This document shows, one piece after another, positions 15,878-22,730 of a DNA stretch of 38,921 nt. The notes beneath the pieces were generated by a model that was not told where the DNA came from, did no database searches, and worked only from the letters and a program-made list of their open reading frames with translations. A program made the position numbers and the translations under genes. The first letter of the stretch is position 1. Each line of letters starts with the position of its first letter. The DNA comes from Kitasatospora phosalacinea (GTDB taxonomy: Bacteria; Actinomycetota; Actinomycetes; Streptomycetales; Streptomycetaceae), in contig NZ_JNYE01000072.1 in NCBI RefSeq assembly GCF_000717185.1, forward strand, positions 1 through 38,921, written 5' to 3'.

Positions 15878-16129
15878 TCAGCCGACGGGGGCCTCCGCGG
15901 CCGCCCGCGGACGGGTCTCGTACATCCGCACCGCCACCGTGGCCCCGGCCGCCGCGGTGAGGGCGGCGACGGCCCAGATCGCGGCGGTCAGGCCGTAGGC
16001 GTCGGCGAGGACGCCCGCAGCCAGGGCCCCGACCGCGAACCCCCCGTCGCGCCACAGCCGGTGGACGCCGACGGCCCGGGCCCGCCAGGCCGGGTGGGCG
16101 ACGTCCCCGATGACGGCGAGCAGGGTCAC
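15878..16129 (-). pseudogene. MFS transporter C-terminal remnant
   Basis: These 83 residues match only the last two to three transmembrane helices of a major-facilitator exporter: RARAVGVHRLWRDGGFAVGALAAGVLADAYGL, then AAIWAVAALTAAAG, and a polar tail. Nothing in the window supplies the missing first ten helices. The frame opens with GTG at 16129-16127, which overlaps the TGA of the upstream MFS gene (16128-16126) as GTGA, and GGTGGGAG lies just before it. The remnant could therefore be translated by coupling to the intact exporter. The simplest view is the tail of a decayed second transporter; the alternative is a small translated accessory subunit. Codon use is normal for the genome. Confidence 0.6.
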
Positions 16130-17448
16130 GCTCCCACCGCCGCCGCCGGGGCGGGCTCCGGCCGCTCCGGTGCCGCATCGGCCCCGGTCGGCGGGCGGCT
16201 CGCGGGCAGGCGGCGGATCGCCGGGAGGGCCAGCAGGGCGAGCGCGGCCGGGACGGCGAGGGCGGTCATCCCGAACAACATCGGCCGCACGCCGAGGCGG
16301 TCGGAGAGCGGACCGGCCAGCACCAGCCCGAGCGGCATCAGGGCGACGGAGATCAGGTGGTCGTAGGAGCTGACCCGGGAGAGCACCCGCTCCGGTATGT
16401 GCACCTGGAGCGAGGTCTCCCACAGCACGAAGCACAGGGACACCCCCACTCCCGTGACCGCCTCCAGCGCGGCGATCGCCCAGACCGGCGCGCCGGAGCC
16501 GATGATCAGCGCCTGACAGGAGGCGACCGCCATCGCGACGGCCGCGACCGCCATCGGGCGGGCCGGTTTCAGGCGGTAGGCGCACACGTCTCCCACGATC
16601 GCGCCGAGGCCGAACGCGACCACCACCACGGCCCACGCGTCGGCCCCGCCCCACTCGCGCTCCGCCAGCACCGGTCCGAGCACGAACACCGAGGGGAGCA
16701 CCACCACGTGGTAGACCGCGATCGCCAGCATCCCCGACCAGACCCACGTCCGGCTGCGCACCTGCTGCCAGCCGACCCGGAGCTCGGCCAGGAACCCGAG
16801 CCGCTCGTCCCGCTCCGCCCGGCCGTCGACACCGTCCACCGCACCGCCGCCCACCGCACCGCCGACCGCGCCCAGCCGGGCCAGTACGGCCGCACTGGCC
16901 GCGAAGCTCGCGGCGTCCACCGCCAGCGCCCCGCCCGGGCCGACCGCAGCGACCAGCAGACCCGCCAGTGCGGGCCCGACCACCAGGCTGCCCGACTGCA
17001 CGAACCCGCGCAGCGCGTTCGCCTCGCGCAGCCGGTCGGCGGGGACGAGCAGGGGCAGCAGTCCGGTGGAGGCGGGCAGGAAGAAGGCGTCGGCGACACC
17101 GAACAGCGCCATCAGCGACGCCAGCACCCCGACCCGGGCCTCGCCGGTGAACAGCAGCACCGCGACAGCCGCCTGGACGGCACAGCGCACCAGGTCGGAG
17201 GCCAGCATGATCCGCTGTCTCGGCAGCCTGTCCGCCCAGACTCCCCCGGCCAGCGTGAACACCAGCAGCGGGAGCAGCCCGGCGGCCGTGACCAGCCCGA
17301 CGTCGGCCGCCGAGCCCCCGATCGACAGCACCGCGAAGGGCAGCGCCACGAACGAGACCCGGTCTCCCAGGACCGACAGCGACTGGCCGACGAACAGCCG
17401 GGCGAACTGGCGCTCGACCCGGAGCACTTCAGGAATCAGGGCACCCAC
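16126..17448 (-). CDS. MFS exporter (MFS_3 / EntS-like family)
   Basis: This is a 440-residue membrane transporter with about 12 helices. The opening RQFARLFVGQSLSVLGDRVSFVALPFAVL and the motif-A region GGVWADRLPRQRIMLASDLVR are typical of the MFS_3 group. That group exports macrolides, siderophores or other small molecules and often lies beside biosynthesis or resistance genes. The middle loop contains a Val/Gly/Ala-rich segment with GGAVGGGAVDGVDGRAERDE. The start is the GTG at 17448, set by GAGGAGG 4-5 nt upstream on the minus strand. The stop overlaps the start of the MFS remnant. No biosynthesis cluster is adjacent, so the substrate is unknown. Confidence 0.88.
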   Translation of the reverse strand: MGALIPEVLRVERQFARLFVGQSLSVLGDRVSFVALPFAVLSIGGSAADVGLVTAAGLLPLLVFTLAGGVWADRLPRQRIMLASDLVRCAVQAAVAVLLFTGEARVGVLASLMALFGVADAFFLPASTGLLPLLVPADRLREANALRGFVQSGSLVVGPALAGLLVAAVGPGGALAVDAASFAASAAVLARLGAVGGAVGGGAVDGVDGRAERDERLGFLAELRVGWQQVRSRTWVWSGMLAIAVYHVVVLPSVFVLGPVLAEREWGGADAWAVVVVAFGLGAIVGDVCAYRLKPARPMAVAAVAMAVASCQALIIGSGAPVWAIAALEAVTGVGVSLCFVLWETSLQVHIPERVLSRVSSYDHLISVALMPLGLVLAGPLSDRLGVRPMLFGMTALAVPAALALLALPAIRRLPASRPPTGADAAPERPEPAPAAAVGA

Positions 17449-17808
17449 GGGACCTCCTCGACGAACCCGGCAGCTCGGCTGACGCAGCGAGCACCGCGAT
17501 CGTAGGAAGCCCGCCGACCCCCTGTCGCGCGATTTATCCGCAACGCGACCAATGCCCCGTTTCCACCGAACTACCTTGCCAGCAGGGGAACTTGACTCCG
17601 GCATGCTGTCCCACTGCCGAACCCGGGCGCGGGCCTTCCCCGTTGCCCCGCACCCCAATCCCACCGATCGGCCAGACTTCTCCAGCCGATCCGCCGACCT
17701 CCCGCCCCACCTGACGGACGTCCACCACCGCCCGAGGCGCCGTCAACAGGTCGTTCACACACCAGGCGGCAACCGGCGTGACGAGGACGTGATCCTGGCG
17801 CGACGCGC
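17449..17808. other. Intergenic region without a supported gene
   Basis: About 360 bp lie between the divergent MFS exporter and rpfA transcripts. Both strands have short open frames, but neither has credible composition, start or ribosome site. I see no strong repeat. The rpfA promoter begins at the right end. Confidence 0.5.
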
Positions 17809-17838
17809 TTGTGATTGCCACGTTCGAGTGAATAGGCT
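17809..17838 (+). promoter_or_regulatory. Probable rpfA promoter
   Basis: TTGTGA (17809-17814) and TAGGCT (17833-17838) are separated by 18 nt and lie about 37 bp before the first paired base of the riboswitch. They fit a vegetative-type streptomycete promoter. Confidence 0.5.
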
Positions 17839-17874
17839 CCTCCCAGCCCGCACCGCCGGGCCCCGCGCGCGAAT

Positions 17875-18066
17875 ACGCCGAACCCTGTCCGCCGCGCCGC
17901 CGGGTCGACCACCACAACCTTCGGACAGGGGCGGGGGAACCACGATTGTTGCCGTCCCCCACGGCTAGGGGTGAAGCCGTCCGCACCGGTTGACCGGGGC
18001 GCGGCGGCCGGGCCACTCTCCCGGCCCGAACCCGACAGCTCACCTCGCAGGCGTGCGGAGAGGATC
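17875..18066 (+). ncRNA. ydaO-yuaA (c-di-AMP) riboswitch
   Basis: The long leader of rpfA shows the conserved blocks of the c-di-AMP riboswitch in order. CGCCGAACCCTGTCCG pairs with CGGACAGG before the invariant GGGGGAACCA. GGGGTGAAGCCG follows, then CCGGCCCGAACCCGACAGC, TCACCTCGCAGGCGT and a closing GGAGAGGAT. Cyclic di-AMP binding switches off downstream expression, and Rpf genes of actinobacteria are established targets. The aptamer ends only about 5 nt before the ATG, so the closing helix can sequester the ribosome site (GGAGAGGAT). Confidence 0.92.
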
Positions 18067-18070
18067 TCGC

Positions 18071-19303
18071 ATGCTCTTCACGGGTTCGGGACGCCACCGC
18101 CGGCAGGGTCCGGCGGAGAAGGCCGCCGAGCGCGCGATCGCGGCAGCCGGCGTGGCCGGCGTCGGCATCGCCCTGCCGCTGCTCGCCGTGACCGGTGCGC
18201 ACGCCGCTCCCAGCGCGGCCTGGGACCGGGTCGCCGACTGCGAAAGCGGAGGGAACTGGGCCTCCAACCCGGGCACCGGCCTCTACGGCGGCCTGCAGAT
18301 CAACGCCCAGCGCTGGACCGACTACGGCGGCACCCAGTACGCCCCGCTGCCGAACGGGGCCACCCGCAGCCAGCAGATCGCCGTGGCCGAGCGCATCCTG
18401 GCCACCGAGGGCCCCTCTCCCTGGTCCGCCTGCGCGGACGACGCGGGCCTGGAGACCGCCACCGCACCGGGCGTCGTCGACGACAACGACTCCGCGGACG
18501 AGACGGGTTCGCTGCGCGGCGCCCGCGGCATCGCGGCGGTCAACGCCGCCCCGGACGGCAGCACCGTCCCGGCCGGGAACGCCGCGCCGGTCTTCTCCGG
18601 CCTGCCCGGCTACGACCCGGTCTCGCACGTGTACTGGTACGAGAAGAACGGCGCCTGGTTCTGGACCAGCCACCAGAGCCTGTACGAGCGCTACATGCAG
18701 CTGACCCACCCCCAGCCGCAGCCGAGCACCCCCGCCCCGGACGCCCCGAGCACGCCGTCCGTCCCGCCGGTCGCCCCCGGCGTCCCGCTGCTGCCCACCG
18801 ACCCGAGCGCCACGCCCAGCCCGAGCACGCCCGCCGACGGCGACCACGGCAACTCGAACGGCAACGGCAACAGCGACGGAACCGGCAACAACGGCAACGG
18901 CAACGGCAACGGCAACGGGAGCAACCCCGGCAACGGGAACGGCAACAACGGCAACGGGAACGGCGACGGCCTGGTCCCCGCCCTCCCGGTCGTCCCGTCG
19001 CCCAGCCCGTCCGCCGACGCCTCCGGCGCCACCCCCGCCGAGGCCTCGCCCACCGGCACCGCGACGCCCGCGACCCCGGCCGCGAGCGCGAGCGCGTCCG
19101 CCGCACCGGCGGCCCCGCCCGCGGCCGCGTCCCCCGCTCCGTCCGCGCAGGCGTACACCGTCAACCCCGGTGACACGCTGGCCGCGATCGCCCGCGAGCA
19201 CGCCGTGGGCGGCGGCTGGTCCGAGCTCTACGAGTCGAACCAGCAGGTGGTCGGCCAGAACCCGGACCTGATCCGCCCCGGTCAGGTGCTGGAGCTGGGC
19301 TGA
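18071..19303 (+). CDS. rpfA: Resuscitation-promoting factor with LysM domain
   Basis: This is a 410-residue secreted muralytic enzyme that helps spores or dormant cells restart growth by cleaving peptidoglycan. The signal peptide ends at about residue 46 (AHA-AP). The Rpf domain (about 48-122) starts WDRVADCESGGNW, with catalytic Glu58, and continues GLYGGLQINAQRW and RILATEGPSPWSAC. A spacer region includes a YWYEKNGAWFW segment, then a long Pro/Ser/Thr and Asn-Gly repeat linker (about 250-300). LysM is at 364-410 (YTVNPGDTLAAIA...IRPGQVLELG). The c-di-AMP riboswitch in front places it under second-messenger control. The gene converges with capA, with no strong terminator between them. Confidence 0.93.
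   Translation: MLFTGSGRHRRQGPAEKAAERAIAAAGVAGVGIALPLLAVTGAHAAPSAAWDRVADCESGGNWASNPGTGLYGGLQINAQRWTDYGGTQYAPLPNGATRSQQIAVAERILATEGPSPWSACADDAGLETATAPGVVDDNDSADETGSLRGARGIAAVNAAPDGSTVPAGNAAPVFSGLPGYDPVSHVYWYEKNGAWFWTSHQSLYERYMQLTHPQPQPSTPAPDAPSTPSVPPVAPGVPLLPTDPSATPSPSTPADGDHGNSNGNGNSDGTGNNGNGNGNGNGSNPGNGNGNNGNGNGDGLVPALPVVPSPSPSADASGATPAEASPTGTATPATPAASASASAAPAAPPAAASPAPSAQAYTVNPGDTLAAIAREHAVGGGWSELYESNQQVVGQNPDLIRPGQVLELG
18841..18972. repeat. Asn-Gly codon repeat in rpfA linker
   Basis: GGCAAC-type hexamers repeat through this stretch and encode an Asn-Gly linker between the Rpf and LysM domains. The tract is in frame, and its length probably varies among strains. Confidence 0.75.
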
Positions 19304-19340
19304 CCCCGGCCCGGCCGGTGCGCGCCCGGCTGAGCCGCCG

Positions 19341-20507
19341 TCACTTCGGGACGGCGGCCAGCCCGGTGCAGCCGCGCAGGCCGTCGCGGCGCTGCTGGGC
19401 GGCCTTCGCGGCGCTGCCGGTCTGCGGGACGGGCACGCCGCGGCCGTCGATGTGGGCGGGGGTGAAGCTCTCGCCGGTGACGCGGCCGTCGGCGGTGACG
19501 GTGAGCGTGGTGACGCCGGTCTCGTTGGAGGCGGTGTAGTTCGAGGTGCCGTACCAGAGGAAGTTGCCGAAGCCGTACGACACGTAGGTCTTCCCGAGCA
19601 TGCCCGCGCCGAGCATGGTGTGGGCGTGGGTGCCGACCACGGCGGTCGCTCCGGCGTCGGCGAGCTCCTTGGCGAGGCCGGTCTGCGCGCGGGTCGGGCA
19701 GGCCACGCCCTCGTCGCCCCAGTGCAGGTAGACCAGGACCACGGGTGCCTGCGCCTTCGCGGCGGCGACGGCGTGCAGCAGCGCGTTCTCGTCGAGGGCG
19801 GAGGCGATGCCCGGCTTGTGGGCGCCGGCCCGCCACTTCTGGTTGGTGATCTCGTTGACCTGGCTGGCCGCCAGGACGGCGACCTTCACGCCGCGCACGG
19901 TGGTGACGTACGGGGCGTACGCCTCCGCGGCGTCCTTGCCGATGCCGACCACCGGTATCGGGGAGGCGGCCTTGGCGGCGAGGGTGTCGGCGAGGCCGTC
20001 GGGGCCGAAGTCGACGGCGTGGTTGTTGGCCTGGGAGACCACGTCGACGCCCGCGTCCTTGAGCGCGTCGAGCGCCTTGGGCGTGGTGCGGAAGGTGTAG
20101 GTCTTGGGTTCGGCCCTGCCCCGGCTGGTGATCGCGGTCTCCAGGTTGAGCACCGCCAGGTCGGCGGCGGACAGCGTGCCGGAGATCGGGCCGAGTGCGG
20201 TGTCGGCCTTGGCGGCGCCGAGCCGGGAGGCGGTGCGCCCCTCGAAGTGGACGTCCCCGGCGAACGCCACCGTGATGCTGCCGGCCGCGCCGGGGCTCGC
20301 CGGGGCGCTCCCCTCCGACGGCCCGGAGGCCGGTCCGGTGGGCTCGGCGGCCGTCGGCGCGGCCGTCGGGTCCGCGGTGGCGGCGGTGGTGGCGCTGCCG
20401 GTGGCGGCCCGGTCCGCGGAGGGCTCCGGACCGCCGCATCCGGCGACGGTGCTGAGCAACAGGACGGTGGCGGCGGCAGCGGCTGTGCCGACCGTGGTGC
20501 GGTGCAT
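19341..20507 (-). CDS. CapA-family lipoprotein (poly-gamma-glutamate type)
   Basis: This is a 388-residue protein with a lipobox (VAGC, Cys24) and a Thr/Pro/Ser-rich linker to about residue 75, followed by a CapA/PgsA metallophosphatase-like domain. Domain motifs in order are FAGDVHFEG, VLNLETAI, DVVSQANNHAVDFG, VLVYLHWGDEG and VVGTHAHTMLG. These are the metal-binding Asp/Asn/His positions of the calcineurin-like CapA fold. CapA proteins take part in poly-gamma-glutamate capsule formation, but no capB or capC neighbour is present, so this is probably another extracellular role. The ATG at 20507 follows a G-rich ribosome site. It is probably monocistronic, with 110 bp to the next upstream gene on the same strand. 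Confidence 0.88.
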   Translation of the reverse strand: MHRTTVGTAAAAATVLLLSTVAGCGGPEPSADRAATGSATTAATADPTAAPTAAEPTGPASGPSEGSAPASPGAAGSITVAFAGDVHFEGRTASRLGAAKADTALGPISGTLSAADLAVLNLETAITSRGRAEPKTYTFRTTPKALDALKDAGVDVVSQANNHAVDFGPDGLADTLAAKAASPIPVVGIGKDAAEAYAPYVTTVRGVKVAVLAASQVNEITNQKWRAGAHKPGIASALDENALLHAVAAAKAQAPVVLVYLHWGDEGVACPTRAQTGLAKELADAGATAVVGTHAHTMLGAGMLGKTYVSYGFGNFLWYGTSNYTASNETGVTTLTVTADGRVTGESFTPAHIDGRGVPVPQTGSAAKAAQQRRDGLRGCTGLAAVPK

Positions 20508-20617
20508 GAACGGACCCCCCGGCAGTTCGGTGACGACGCACTTTATCCGCGCCGCTCGAACACCGGAAGTCCACACGGACACCGAAACGATCACGATCCC
20601 GGCCCGGGGCCGTCCGC

Positions 20618-21517
20618 TCAGGCCAGCACGCCTGCGGCGCGCAGCAGCCAGCGGTTGGTGCGGCCGACCAGCCCGGCCCGGTCGAGCACGGAGACGACCT
20701 TCTGCGCCATCTCGACCTTGGTGGCCCGCCAGCGCGGGTTGGCGCGGGCCGCGGCCTTGCCGACCCGGGGGTCGACGCCGACGGCGGCGTAGAGCCGGGG
20801 GTGGATCAGCGCGGTGGTGGCGTAGTAGACGATGAGTCCGATGAACAGCTGCTCGTACCGGCGGCGGACCGGGCCGAGGCGCTTGCGGACGAGCTCCTCG
20901 CGGGCGTAGCTGATGTGCCGGGCCTCCTCGATGACGTGGATCCGGGAGACCTGGCGGGTGAGCGGCTGGAGGGTGTCGTCGTTCATCACCTCGCGCTGGA
21001 AGGCGTCCAGGATCTCCTCGACGTACATGGTGCCGCCGAAGGTCTGGCTGTGGGTCGAGATCGCCTTGAACAGCCGGCCGAGGTTGTGGGCGACGAACCC
21101 GGCGCCGTACGCGGGGACGCCCATCTTGGCGATCATGCGGGCGAACATGATCGAGTGGCGGCACTCGTCGGCGATCTCGGTGAGCGCGTACTGGACGTGG
21201 TTGCTGGTCGGGTCCCGGTCGAAGGCGTGGCGCAGCAGCATCTGCATGAGGATCTCCTCGAACCAGATGCCGACGCTGGCGATGGAGGCGACCTCGTGCT
21301 TGGAGAGCTCGATCCGCTGCTCCTCGGTCATCCGCTCCCAGAGGTCGGTGCCGTAGAGGGAGAGGTGGCGGGGCGGGCAGTAGTAGGCGCCGGGGACGGG
21401 GTCGGCGTCCCAGTCGACGTCCGTGAGGGGGTTGAACGAGAGCTTCGCGGAGGAGGCGAGCAGGCGTTCGGCGGTGCGCTCCCGGTCGGGGGCGGTGCGG
21501 GCGGGTTGGGGCGGCAT
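20618..21517 (-). CDS. AurF-type diiron oxygenase
   Basis: This is a 299-residue non-heme diiron protein of the AurF family (PF11583-type). Carboxylate/histidine ligand motifs appear along the helices: KHEVASIASVGIWFEEIL, then EIADECRHSIMFARM, YVEEILDAFQREVM, and HVIEEARHISYAREELV. AurF itself oxidises an aromatic amine to a nitro group. Genomic paralogues like this one have no firm substrate, and some sit near lipid genes. The start is the ATG at 21517 preceded by GAAGGAG; an upstream in-frame ATG at 21598 would begin inside the promoter/operator and is rejected. A clear promoter with an operator-like repeat lies upstream, so the gene is probably under a repressor not present here. Confidence 0.85.
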   Translation of the reverse strand: MPPQPARTAPDRERTAERLLASSAKLSFNPLTDVDWDADPVPGAYYCPPRHLSLYGTDLWERMTEEQRIELSKHEVASIASVGIWFEEILMQMLLRHAFDRDPTSNHVQYALTEIADECRHSIMFARMIAKMGVPAYGAGFVAHNLGRLFKAISTHSQTFGGTMYVEEILDAFQREVMNDDTLQPLTRQVSRIHVIEEARHISYAREELVRKRLGPVRRRYEQLFIGLIVYYATTALIHPRLYAAVGVDPRVGKAAARANPRWRATKVEMAQKVVSVLDRAGLVGRTNRWLLRAAGVLA

Positions 21518-21569
21518 GCCGGCTCCTTCGCGGTGGGGGCGGAGAGGGTGGAGTGGTGGCACTGCCGCG

Positions 21570-21600
21570 AAGGTAGAAGTTATTAGACTTTCCGTCAATA
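21570..21600 (-). promoter_or_regulatory. Diiron oxygenase promoter and operator-like repeat
   Basis: On the minus strand TTGACG (-35) and TACCTT (-10) are separated by 17 nt. An AT-rich inverted repeat, TATTGAC-GGAAA-GTCTAATA (21581-21600, one bulged A), overlaps the -35 box. In DNA of this GC content the block stands out and fits a repressor site. Confidence 0.6.
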
Positions 21601-21641
21601 CACCGCGCGCGAAGCGGCCCCGGCCGCCCCTTGACGGGCGG

Positions 21642-22592
21642 TCAGCCGCCCCACCCGGCCGGGTCCTGCCAGGCCGCCAGCACCCGCCCGCTGGTGAAGC
21701 GCATCCGCCGCCCGTCCAGCGGGTCGGTGAACTCCAGCGAGCGCGCCAGCAGTTGCAGCGGGCGCCGGTAGTCCTCCGGGTCCCCCTCGCCCAGCACCGC
21801 GGGGTAGAGCGGGTCGCCCAGGATCGGCAGGCCCAGCCCGTTCATGTGCACCCGCAGCTGGTGGGTGCGCCCGGTGCGCGGGGCGAGGCGGTAGCGGCCC
21901 AGGCCGCCGCGGGCCTCGGCCAGTTCGATCCGGCTCTCCGCGTTGGGCTCGCCGGGCACCTCGTACGCGTCGAGCCGACCGCGGTCCTTGAGGATCCGGG
22001 TGCGCACCACGGCGGGCAGCCGGGCCGCCGCGCCCTCCTCGTACCGGGCGACCGCCTCGTACTCCTTGACGGCCTCGCGGCGCTCGAACAGGCCCTGGTA
22101 GGCGCCGCGCAGCGCGGGGTCGGCGACGAACAGCACCACGCCCGCGGTGAGCCGGTCCAGGCGGTGGGCGGGGCTGAGCCGGGGCAGGCCGAGGTCGCGG
22201 CGCAGCCGGGCGAGGGCGGTCTCGGTGGCGTGGCTGCCGCGCGGGGTGGTGGCGAGGAAGTGCGGCTTGTCGGCGACCACGATGCGCTCGTCGCGGTGCA
22301 GGACCTCGACCGGGAAGGGCACCACGGGCTCGGGCGGTCCGGGTTCGCGGTGGAACCAGACGTGGCCGCCGGGCCGGTAGGGCGTGTCGGCGCCGACCGG
22401 GCCGTCGGCGGCGACGAACTCGCCGGCCGCGAGCATCGCGCCGATCCGCCCGTCCCCGGCGGCGGCCCCGTAGCGCTCCTCCAGGTAGGCGCGCACCGTC
22501 GGCCAGGCGCCGTCCAGCGGCAGTTTGACGTGTACGGGATCGATGCCGTCGCGTTGCGGCAGCGGGCTGACGGGGGCGGGTTTCCTACGCAC
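21642..22592 (-). CDS. RluA-family 23S/tRNA pseudouridine synthase
   Basis: This is a 316-residue cytoplasmic enzyme that isomerises uridine to pseudouridine in structured RNA. The catalytic motif is HRLDRLTAGVV, with the invariant Asp, and RTGRTHQLRVHMNGLGLPILGDPLY is the second family signature. The amino-terminal region (RKPAPVSPLPQRDGIDPVHVKLP) is the S4-less leader seen in actinobacterial members. I use the GTG at 22592; the GTG at 22595 is equally possible. No strong ribosome site is seen. The gene diverges from the SpoIIE-type regulator. The exact RNA target is not predictable. Confidence 0.9.
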   Translation of the reverse strand: MRRKPAPVSPLPQRDGIDPVHVKLPLDGAWPTVRAYLEERYGAAAGDGRIGAMLAAGEFVAADGPVGADTPYRPGGHVWFHREPGPPEPVVPFPVEVLHRDERIVVADKPHFLATTPRGSHATETALARLRRDLGLPRLSPAHRLDRLTAGVVLFVADPALRGAYQGLFERREAVKEYEAVARYEEGAAARLPAVVRTRILKDRGRLDAYEVPGEPNAESRIELAEARGGLGRYRLAPRTGRTHQLRVHMNGLGLPILGDPLYPAVLGEGDPEDYRRPLQLLARSLEFTDPLDGRRMRFTSGRVLAAWQDPAGWGG

Positions 22593-22730
22593 CACCGCGC
22601 GCCACCGGGGGTCTCGTCCGACGGGTGTCCATCCGGCCCACCCTAGCGGCAGGTCACCCGTCTGGGCGCGGGCGGCCCGCCGTGCGACGATGGCAGGGCG
22701 GTGACCGCCCCCGGAACGGCAGGTGGCCAG

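Noticed and set aside
16126..21517. A natural-product gene cluster around the MFS exporter and AurF-type oxygenase
   Set aside because: No synthase, carrier protein or tailoring set lies between them, and the genes are on unrelated transcripts.
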